A stretch of 9,805 bases of DNA, from assembly GCA_016869895.1 (NCBI GenBank), contig VGDC01000042.1:1-9805 (forward strand). Reading direction: 5' to 3'. The stretch comes from Alphaproteobacteria bacterium. Lineage in GTDB: Bacteria; Pseudomonadota; Alphaproteobacteria; Rickettsiales; VGDC01. Both the position numbers and the translations under genes were made by a program. The notes below the pieces were generated by a model that did not search any database, was not told where the DNA came from, and worked only from the letters and a program-made list of their open reading frames with translations. Shown here one piece after another: positions 1 to 5,394 of the stretch (its first letter is position 1; each line of letters begins with the position of its first letter).

Positions 1-1020
1 TTCGCGAAAGCCGGCCCGTTCACCCTCGGTGAACTGGCAGCCCATGTCGGCGCGGCAGTCGCGGAGGGCGTGGATTCCAGTCGTTTCATCCAAGATGTCG
101 CCCCGCTTGATGTCGCGGGTGAACACCACATCAGCTTCCTCGACAATCCGAAATACATTGAATCCTTCGCCACCAGCAAAGCCAGCGCCGCCATCGTGCA
201 TCCCAAACATGCCGATAAAGCCCCTGCGGGAATGGCGCTTCTGATTTCCGAGAATCCCTATCTCGCCTATGCACTAGTGGCGCAGAAGTTCTACCCCGCC
301 ACGAAGCATAACGTTGGCATCGCGCCCACCGCGCACGTCGATGCTTCCGCGCAGGTGGATGCCACCGCCACCGTCATGCACGGCGCCTATATCGGCCGAA
401 ACGCCACCATCGGCGCGGATACGGTCATCTCCCCTAACGCCTTCATCGGCGATGGCGTGCAGATCGGCAACGGCACGTTCATCGGCGCGAATGCGACCCT
501 AAGCCACAGCATCGTCGGCAACCGTGTCATCCTGCACCCCGGCGTGCATATCGGACAGGACGGTTTCGGCTTCGCCATCAGCCCTAAAGGCGCGGTGAAA
601 GTGCCACAGCTGGGTCGCGTGCTCATTGAGGACGATGTGGAAATCGGCGCAGGCACCTGCATCGACCGCGGCGCAGGGCCGGACACCGTCATCGGCATGG
701 GTGCGAAAATCGATAACCTCGTGCAGCTCGGCCATAACGTGCGCATCGGTCGTTTCGCCACCATCGTGTCGCAGGTCGGCATCTCCGGCAGCACCGAAGT
801 GGGCGATGGCGCCATCCTCGCCGGACAGGTCGGCGTGGCCGGACACCTCAAGATTGGCCGTGGTTCTGTCATCGCAGCGAAAAGCGGCGTGACCAACCAT
901 ATCCCAGACGGACAGACCTACGGCGGCATCCCCGCCGTGCCCGTGATGCAATGGCGCAGACAAGCGGCTGTCCTGAATAAACTCACCAGCAGAAAGAAAG
1001 CGGCAACCCATGACGAATGA
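1..1020 (+). CDS. lpxD: LpxD, UDP-3-O-acylglucosamine N-acyltransferase (5' end outside window)
   Basis: Transfers a 3-hydroxyacyl chain from acyl-ACP to the 2-amino group of UDP-3-O-acyl-glucosamine, the third step of lipid A synthesis, in the cytoplasm. The reading frame is open from base 1 and begins FAKAGPFTLGELA, the usual alphaproteobacterial LpxD N-terminus. Only a handful of codons should therefore be missing, and the GTG at 70 is not the true start. The first ~100 codons form the uridine-binding domain (SFLDNPKY). From about codon 105 come hexapeptide repeats (IGxxxxI type) of a left-handed beta-helix, then a C-terminal helix. His at codon 245 (QLGHNV) and His at codon 282 (GVAGHL) are 37 residues apart, as are E. 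coli H239 and H276. The 339 visible residues match the family length of about 340. The gene overlaps fabZ by 11 nt. Confidence 0.97.
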   Translation, partial: FAKAGPFTLGELAAHVGAAVAEGVDSSRFIQDVAPLDVAGEHHISFLDNPKYIESFATSKASAAIVHPKHADKAPAGMALLISENPYLAYALVAQKFYPATKHNVGIAPTAHVDASAQVDATATVMHGAYIGRNATIGADTVISPNAFIGDGVQIGNGTFIGANATLSHSIVGNRVILHPGVHIGQDGFGFAISPKGAVKVPQLGRVLIEDDVEIGAGTCIDRGAGPDTVIGMGAKIDNLVQLGHNVRIGRFATIVSQVGISGSTEVGDGAILAGQVGVAGHLKIGRGSVIAAKSGVTNHIPDGQTYGGIPAVPVMQWRRQAAVLNKLTSRKKAATHDE

Positions 1021-1498
1021 TCTCACCATCACCGCAAACACCACCCCCGCGCCCACCACGACCTCGGTGGACATCCTGCGCATCATGGAGATGATTCCCC
1101 ATCGTTATCCGCTGCTGCTCATCGACCGTGTGGAAGGCATCGAGAAGGACGTGCGCGCAGTCGGCATCAAGAACGTCACCTTCAACGAACCCCATTTCAC
1201 AGGCCACTTCCCCCAGCGTCCCATCATGCCGGGCGTGCTCATCGTGGAAGCCATGGCGCAGACCTCCGCCATCCTCGTGGTGGACACCCTCGGCGCAGAA
1301 GCCGAAGGCAAGCTGGTCTATTTCATGTCCATCGACGAGTGTAAATTCCGCAAGCCCGTCGTGCCGGGTGACCGTCTGGAGCTGCACGTCACCAAAGACC
1401 GCAGCCGTGGCAATGTCTGGCGTTTCAAAGGCGAAGGCAAGGTGGACGGCGTGAAAGTCGCCGAAGCGACCTTCTCCGCTATGATCGTGGACAACTGA
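1010..1498 (+). CDS. fabZ: FabZ, 3-hydroxyacyl-ACP dehydratase
   Basis: Dehydrates 3-hydroxyacyl-ACP to trans-2-enoyl-ACP in fatty acid elongation. It competes with LpxA and LpxD for 3-hydroxyacyl-ACP, which explains its place inside the lpx operon. The 162-aa product is a single hotdog fold. The catalytic His is H66 in HFTGHFPQRPIMPGV and the catalytic Glu is E80 in LIVEAMAQ. Their 14-residue spacing equals that of H54 and E68 in E. coli FabZ. The PHRYPLLLIDR segment at 30-40 is the conserved N-terminal strand and helix region. The first ~18 residues are a Thr/Pro-rich extension somewhat longer than in E. coli. The ATG at 1010 lies inside the end of lpxD, preceded by a purine-rich stretch (agaaagaaag), so reinitiation or translational coupling is likely. 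lpxA follows after 1 nt. Confidence 0.97.
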   Translation: MTNDLTITANTTPAPTTTSVDILRIMEMIPHRYPLLLIDRVEGIEKDVRAVGIKNVTFNEPHFTGHFPQRPIMPGVLIVEAMAQTSAILVVDTLGAEAEGKLVYFMSIDECKFRKPVVPGDRLELHVTKDRSRGNVWRFKGEGKVDGVKVAEATFSAMIVDN

Positions 1499-1499
1499 T

Positions 1500-2330
1500 A
1501 TGAGCCAGACTTTCATTCACCCCACCGCCGTTATCGAGGACGGCGCGCAGATCGGCGAAGGCTCGCACATCGGGCCTTATTGCGTCATCGGCGCAGAAGT
1601 GAAGCTGGGCAAGAATGTGCGCCTCCATTCCCATGTCGCCATCGCCGGAGACACCGAAATCGGCGAAGGCACGCAGGTCTTCCCCTTCGCATCCCTCGGC
1701 CATGCTCCGCAGGATTTGAAATTCAAAGGCGAAAAGACCCGCCTCGTCATCGGTAAACACAACACCATCCGCGAACACGTGACCATGAATCCTGGCACGG
1801 AAGGTGGCGGGGCACTGACCCAAGTCGGCGACAACTGCCTGTTCATGATGGCCACGCATATCGCGCATGATTGCATCGTCGGCAACCACGTCATCATGGC
1901 CAATAACGCCACCTTGGCGGGTCACGTGCATGTGGGCGATGGCGCGGTTATCGGCGGTCTCGCTGCCGTGCACCAGTTCGTGCGCATCGGCACAGGCGCG
2001 ATGATCGGCGGCCTCTCCGGCGTCGAGAATGATGTGATTCCCTTCGGCACGGTCATCGGTGAACGCGCGTGGTTGGCAGGTCTGAACCTCATCGGCCTGA
2101 AACGCCGCCAGCTTGACCGCGACAGCATCCACGCCATCCGCCACACGTTCAAGGACGTCTTCGGCATCACTACTGGCACGGTGGCCTCCCGCGCAGCGGA
2201 AGCCCGCGCGAAATACGGCCATGTCCCTGCGGTGGATAATCTGCTCTCCTTCATCGAGACGAAAAGCCGCCGCTCCATCCTCGTTCCACGCGATGCTTCC
2301 GCCATCATCGACGATAGCGAACAAGCATGA
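1500..2330 (+). CDS. lpxA: LpxA, UDP-N-acetylglucosamine O-acyltransferase
   Basis: Catalyses the first step of lipid A synthesis, transfer of a 3-hydroxyacyl group from ACP to the 3-position of UDP-GlcNAc (or its 3-amino analogue; the sequence does not settle which). The 276-aa product has hexapeptide repeats from about residue 3 to 190, forming the left-handed beta-helix, then a helical C-terminal domain beginning near NLIGLKRR (196-203). The catalytic base is H123 in HIAHDC, equivalent to E. coli H125. H120, H142 and H158 (VHQF) match E. coli H122, H144 and H160 with a constant offset of two. Gly171 then aligns with E. coli Gly173, the acyl-chain ruler residue. The product is about 14 residues longer than E. 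coli LpxA, with a charged C-terminal tail. There is no clear Shine-Dalgarno, so coupling to fabZ, which ends 1 nt upstream, is likely. Confidence 0.97.
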   Translation: MSQTFIHPTAVIEDGAQIGEGSHIGPYCVIGAEVKLGKNVRLHSHVAIAGDTEIGEGTQVFPFASLGHAPQDLKFKGEKTRLVIGKHNTIREHVTMNPGTEGGGALTQVGDNCLFMMATHIAHDCIVGNHVIMANNATLAGHVHVGDGAVIGGLAAVHQFVRIGTGAMIGGLSGVENDVIPFGTVIGERAWLAGLNLIGLKRRQLDRDSIHAIRHTFKDVFGITTGTVASRAAEARAKYGHVPAVDNLLSFIETKSRRSILVPRDASAIIDDSEQA

Positions 2331-3196
2331 CGCAAGAGGCTGAAACCGCACCCACGGCGATGCGTAAACTCGGCATCCTCGCCGGGGGGGGGGATTTGCC
2401 CCGCCGTCTGGTGGAAGCCTGCATCGACCAAGGCCGCGAGTATTTCATCCTCGGCTTTGATGGTGCGGTGGACGATGAAACCCTCCAAGGCCATCCCCAT
2501 GCCCGCGCGCGTTTGGGCGCATTGGCTGATAACCTGAACCACCTCCACGAGCATGGCGTGCAGGACATCGTCCTCGCAGGCCGCATGAAACGCCCCAGCA
2601 TCGCTTCCCTCCGCCCCGATGCGAAAGGTGCGAAACTGCTGGCGCGCGTCGGCACCAAGTTCTTCTCCGGTGATAACTCCATGCTCACTGCCGTGATTGA
2701 TTATCTGGAGGAAGAAGGCTTCCGCGTCATCGGTGCGGATGATGTATTGCACCAGCTCCTCGCCCCCAAGGGTCTCATCGGACGCATCAGTCCATCCAAA
2801 GAAGCGCAGGCCGATATCGCACAGGGCGTGAAAATCGCCCATGCGGTGGGTGACCTCGACATCGGGCAAGCACTCGTCATCCAGCAAGGCTACATCCTCG
2901 GTGTGGAAGCGGCGGAAGGCACGGATGGGCTGGTGGAACGCTGCGGCCAGCTCCGCCGCAACATCCCTTATGGTGGCACGCTCATCAAAGTGAAAAAACC
3001 CACGCAGGAACGCCGCGCCGACCTGCCCACCATCGGCCCCGCGACCATCGAGGCCATCGCCCGTGCAGGGCTGGCGGGTATTGCCGTGGAAGCGGGCGGT
3101 GTGTTGGTGCTCGACCGCAAGACCGTTGCGCTGCGCGCGGATGCCCTCGGCCTCTTCGTCATCGGGTTTTCCGTCGAACCCGCAGGGAAGGATTGA
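2327..3196 (+). CDS. lpxI: LpxI, UDP-2,3-diacylglucosamine pyrophosphatase
   Basis: Hydrolyses UDP-2,3-diacylglucosamine to lipid X (2,3-diacyl-GlcN-1-phosphate) and UMP. It is the alphaproteobacterial replacement for LpxH (family formerly DUF1009), acting as a soluble or membrane-associated enzyme. The 289-aa product has the N-terminal LGILAGGGDLPRRL signature (15-28), a central MLTAVIDYLEEEGF segment (119-132) and GLIGRISPS (149-157). The C-terminal domain carries KVKKPTQERRADLPTIG (221-237). D232 in the RxDLP motif is probably the catalytic Asp described for Caulobacter LpxI (D225), judged from motif similarity rather than an alignment. Context fits exactly: it overlaps the end of lpxA by 4 nt (ATGA) and sits directly before lpxB, which uses its product. 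The three glycines at 20-22 are encoded inside a ten-G run. Confidence 0.95.
   Translation: MTQEAETAPTAMRKLGILAGGGDLPRRLVEACIDQGREYFILGFDGAVDDETLQGHPHARARLGALADNLNHLHEHGVQDIVLAGRMKRPSIASLRPDAKGAKLLARVGTKFFSGDNSMLTAVIDYLEEEGFRVIGADDVLHQLLAPKGLIGRISPSKEAQADIAQGVKIAHAVGDLDIGQALVIQQGYILGVEAAEGTDGLVERCGQLRRNIPYGGTLIKVKKPTQERRADLPTIGPATIEAIARAGLAGIAVEAGGVLVLDRKTVALRADALGLFVIGFSVEPAGKD
2384..2393 (+). repeat. G10 homopolymer inside lpxI
   Basis: Ten consecutive G encode three GGG glycine codons (residues 20-22) and the first base of the following Asp codon. Loss of one G would lead to a TGA at 2535-2537, and gain of one G to a TGA at 2458-2460. Either slip would truncate LpxI within about 50 codons. 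The glycines belong to the conserved family signature, but synonymous GGC/GGT/GGA codons would have avoided the run. Confidence 0.95.
3185..3192 (+). promoter_or_regulatory. Ribosome binding site that decides the lpxB start
   Basis: The purine run gggaagga lies 6 nt before the ATG at 3199, an appropriate distance. It directly abuts the in-frame TTG at 3193, which therefore has no usable spacing. This supports ATG 3199 as the lpxB start. The site lies within the last codons of lpxI. Confidence 0.6.
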
Positions 3197-3198
3197 CC

Positions 3199-4353
3199 AT
3201 GCTGGTGTACCTCATCGCAGGTGAAGCATCCGGCGACCTCCTCGGCGCAAGGCTCATGCGCGAACTCAAGAAATCCTATGACATCTCCTTCGCGGGCATC
3301 GGCGGCACACAGATGGAAGAGGAAGGACTGCGCACCTTCATCCCCATGTCGGAGCTATCCCTGATGGGCTTCGTGGAGATTCTGCCCCACCTGCCGCGCC
3401 TGCTGCGGCACATCAAGCATACCGTGGCAGACATCCTCGCGCGTAAACCCGATGTCATCGTCACCATCGATTCCCCCGGCTTCAACTTCCGCGTGGCGAA
3501 GCAACTCCGCGAGACATGGCCGAAAGGCCGCGCCGACAGCCCGCGCTTCATCCATTATGTCGCGCCGAGCGTCTGGGCATATAAACCCGGTCGCGCCAAG
3601 AAACTAGCGAAAATTTATGACGAAGTGCTTACCCTCCTACCCTTCGAGCCCCCCTATTTTGAGCGAGAAGGTATGGAAGCGCATTTTGTGGGTCACCCGC
3701 TGGTAGAAGCGATGCCGAAGGCCGATGGTCCGGCGTTCCGCTCCCGTCATGACATCCCCATGAACGTGCCCGTCATGTCCGTGCTGCCGGGCAGCCGCAT
3801 GGGCGAGCTGAAACGCCACCTGCCCGTGCTGCGCGAGAGTGTGAAAGAGATTGCGGAGTATTATCCCGAAATCGTCACCGTGATGCCTGCCGTGCCGCAT
3901 TTGAAGACCGAGATGCAGCAGATGACCGCGCTCTGGCCATCCCGCCTCATCCTCATCGACCAAGGGATGGAGAAATGGGATGCCTTCGCCGCCAGCAACA
4001 CCGCCATCGCCAAATCCGGCACGGTGACGCTGGAGCTTTCCCTCACCCAGACCCCCATGGTGGTGATGTATAAGGTGCACCCCCTCTCCGCATGGCTGAT
4101 GCGGAAAATGAAAATCACCCGCTTCGTGACGCTGGTGAATATTCTGCTGAAGCGCGAGGTGATTCCTGAGCTTTTACAGGAAGATGCAACCGCCCAGCGT
4201 ATTTCTTCGGAGATGCTGCGTCTGCTGCGCAACCAAGCTGCTCGGGATGCCCAGACGGACGCGTTCGAATCGGCTCTGCACCAGTTGGGTTTCAGCGATT
4301 CCGTCTCCCCTTCCCGCAAAGCGGCGGATGTGATTCTCCACCACGCTGCCTGA
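3199..4353 (+). CDS. lpxB: LpxB, lipid-A-disaccharide synthase
   Basis: GT19 glycosyltransferase that joins UDP-2,3-diacylglucosamine and lipid X into the beta-1,6 lipid A disaccharide at the inner face of the inner membrane. The 384-aa product starts MLVYLIAGEASGD, with the GEASGD motif at 8-13. It continues with IDSPGFN (90-96), APSVWAYKPGR (122-132), VGHP (164-167), VLPGSR (195-200), AKSGTVTLEL (271-280) and PELLQ (323-327), all family hallmarks in the expected order and at the usual length. ATG 3199 is preferred to TTG 3193 because the purine-rich ribosome site suits only the former and the family starts right before the beta-strand leading to GEASGD. It begins 2 nt after lpxI stops and is the last gene of the lpx cluster here. 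Confidence 0.96.
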   Translation: MLVYLIAGEASGDLLGARLMRELKKSYDISFAGIGGTQMEEEGLRTFIPMSELSLMGFVEILPHLPRLLRHIKHTVADILARKPDVIVTIDSPGFNFRVAKQLRETWPKGRADSPRFIHYVAPSVWAYKPGRAKKLAKIYDEVLTLLPFEPPYFEREGMEAHFVGHPLVEAMPKADGPAFRSRHDIPMNVPVMSVLPGSRMGELKRHLPVLRESVKEIAEYYPEIVTVMPAVPHLKTEMQQMTALWPSRLILIDQGMEKWDAFAASNTAIAKSGTVTLELSLTQTPMVVMYKVHPLSAWLMRKMKITRFVTLVNILLKREVIPELLQEDATAQRISSEMLRLLRNQAARDAQTDAFESALHQLGFSDSVSPSRKAADVILHHAA

Positions 4354-4354
4354 G

Positions 4355-4375
4355 CCACATAAAAAGCGCATGTGG
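4355..4375 (+). repeat. 6-bp inverted repeat just after lpxB
   Basis: CCACAT and ATGTGG flank a 9-nt loop starting one base after the lpxB stop codon. The position suits a 3'-end hairpin of the lpx transcript. The stem is short, however, and no T-tract follows, so this is not a convincing intrinsic terminator. Confidence 0.35.
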
Positions 4376-4390
4376 AAGCGGGGTTCATCA

Positions 4391-4411
4391 CGTTTTCATT
4401 GTTGCAAAACG
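4391..4411 (+). repeat. 6-bp inverted repeat upstream of the OmpV-like gene
   Basis: CGTTTT and AAAACG flank a 9-nt centre, about 56 nt upstream of the ATG at 4467. The right arm overlaps a possible -35 element (TTGCAA). It could be an operator-like dyad or chance. The same 6-9-6 geometry occurs in the repeat just after lpxB. Confidence 0.3.
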
Positions 4412-4429
4412 CTGTGAAATGGTAGTAAT
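4402..4429 (+). promoter_or_regulatory. Possible sigma-70-like promoter for the OmpV-like gene
   Basis: TTGCAA (4402-4407) and AGTAAT (4424-4429) each match the consensus at 4 of 6 positions with a 16-nt spacer. They lie about 38 nt upstream of the proposed start codon in a locally AT-richer stretch. The match is weak. A separate promoter is plausible because the 113-nt gap contrasts with the tight junctions of the lpx genes. Confidence 0.25.
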
Positions 4430-4466
4430 TGACGTATCTTCTCAATCTTCATTGCGAGCAACCACG

Positions 4467-5282
4467 ATGAAAAACCAGACCAAGACCTTCCTTTGCACCG
4501 CTGCTCTCGCCATTGCGCTGGCTTCCCCCGCATTCGCTCAAGAAGCGCAGAAGCCCAACGATATGGAAGATTGGGACATCTCGCTCGGCATGGGTTATGC
4601 CCTCGCGCCTTCCTATGAAGGTAGCGGCCATTATGTGCACCTTCCCGTGCCTATGGTGAACATCAAATGGCGCGACACCATCACCCTCGGTCAAGACGGC
4701 CTGAACTGGATCGCCGTGAAAGACGGCAACCTGCGCGGCGGCATCGGCCTCGCCTATGAATATGGCCGTGATGACGTGGACGGCAGCTATCCTTGGAACT
4801 CCAGCGGCAGCAACCACCTCCGTGGCACCGGCGATGTGGATGACGCTTGGGGCGCGCGCGTCTTCGCCTCCTACAACTTCCAGCCTGTCGTGGTCGATGG
4901 TGCTGTCACCCAGTTCTTCGGGGATGACATCGATGGCATGACCGTGAAAATCGGTGCTTCCGTTCCCTACCAGCACAGCCAGCAGCTGCGCATCACTCCC
5001 GGAATCTCTACCACCTGGGCTTCCGAAGACTATATCTCGCCCTATTTCAGCATCACCCCCGCCCAGTCGGCGGCGTCCTTCTCCGGCCTGCCTGCGTTTG
5101 ATGCCGATGCTGGCTTCAAGGACATCACCGCTTCCGTCAACCTCATGTATTTCATCGACGCGAATTGGTATGCACTGGGTGATGTGCGCGTGAAGCAGCT
5201 TGTCGGCGATGCGGCTGACAGCCCTGTGACCGAAGACGAGACCAGCGGCCAGCTTGTCACGGCTATCGGCTACCGCTTCTAA
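4467..5282 (+). CDS. MipA/OmpV-family outer membrane protein
   Basis: Probable outer-membrane beta-barrel of the MipA/OmpV family. The namesake MipA binds the murein hydrolase MltA, while OmpV-type members have porin or adhesion roles, and the role here cannot be told from sequence. The start at ATG 4467 gives a classical Sec signal peptide: basic n-region MKNQTK, hydrophobic FLCTAALAIALAS, and an AFA|QE cleavage site after residue 24. An in-frame ATG at 4419 would put 16 unrelated residues before it and is rejected. The mature part (~247 aa) contains DWDISLGMGYALAPSYEGS, typical of the family start, then alternating hydrophobic strands such as LRGGIGLAYEYGRDD, and ends in GQLVTAIGYRF with the terminal Phe expected of BAM-assembled barrels. 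It follows lpxB by 113 nt and converges on recG. Confidence 0.88.
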   Translation: MKNQTKTFLCTAALAIALASPAFAQEAQKPNDMEDWDISLGMGYALAPSYEGSGHYVHLPVPMVNIKWRDTITLGQDGLNWIAVKDGNLRGGIGLAYEYGRDDVDGSYPWNSSGSNHLRGTGDVDDAWGARVFASYNFQPVVVDGAVTQFFGDDIDGMTVKIGASVPYQHSQQLRITPGISTTWASEDYISPYFSITPAQSAASFSGLPAFDADAGFKDITASVNLMYFIDANWYALGDVRVKQLVGDAADSPVTEDETSGQLVTAIGYRF

Positions 5283-5309
5283 TTTAGTGTCGGGTGAGAG
5301 AGGGAACGA

Positions 5310-5347
5310 GGCCAGCAGGCCGAGTCAGCCTTGAGCCAGCGAAGCTG
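5310..5347. repeat. Two short hairpins in the convergent spacer
   Basis: GGCC-AGCA-GGCC (5310-5321) and CAGC-GAA-GCTG (5337-5347) are two small perfect stems in the spacer between the OmpV-like gene and recG. Each alone could be chance. Together with the larger palindrome at 5344-5379 they make the spacer unusually rich in potential structure. Confidence 0.35.
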
Positions 5348-5379
5348 CGCCCCATGTGAGGAACAGCATGTTCCGCAGC
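5344..5379. repeat. Nested palindrome between the OmpV-like gene and recG
   Basis: The outer arms GCTGCG (5344-5349) and CGCAGC (5374-5379) enclose an inner stem GAACA-GCA-TGTTC (5361-5373), with an 11-nt one-sided bulge. An alternative pairing joins GCCCC (5349-5353) to GGGGC (5381-5385). A-tract 5386-5391 follows on the + strand. This is the wrong polarity for an intrinsic terminator of the + gene, and on the - strand the U-run would precede the hairpin. It may be a Rho-dependent end region or a palindromic intergenic repeat. Confidence 0.5.
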
Positions 5380-5394
5380 GGGGGCAAAAAATGC

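Noticed and set aside
70..1020. GTG at 70 as the lpxD start
   Set aside because: The frame stays open to base 1 and encodes the conserved FAKAGPFTLGELA N-terminus, so the gene simply begins before the window.
1479..2887. Long open frames on the - strand opposite lpxA and lpxI (1479-2351 and 1922-2887)
   Set aside because: They are antisense to clearly recognisable genes, show no domain or family resemblance, and are the expected by-product of GC-biased third positions on the coding strand.
3193..3198. TTG at 3193 as the lpxB start
   Set aside because: It abuts the purine-rich ribosome site with no spacing. ATG 3199 has correct spacing and gives the usual N-terminus.
4419..4466. ATG at 4419 as the start of the OmpV-like gene
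   Set aside because: It would place 16 polar residues before a complete signal peptide, and it overlaps the possible promoter.
5344..5392. Intrinsic terminator for the OmpV-like gene or recG
   Set aside because: The hairpin is followed by A, not T, on the + strand, and on the - strand the T-run comes before the hairpin.
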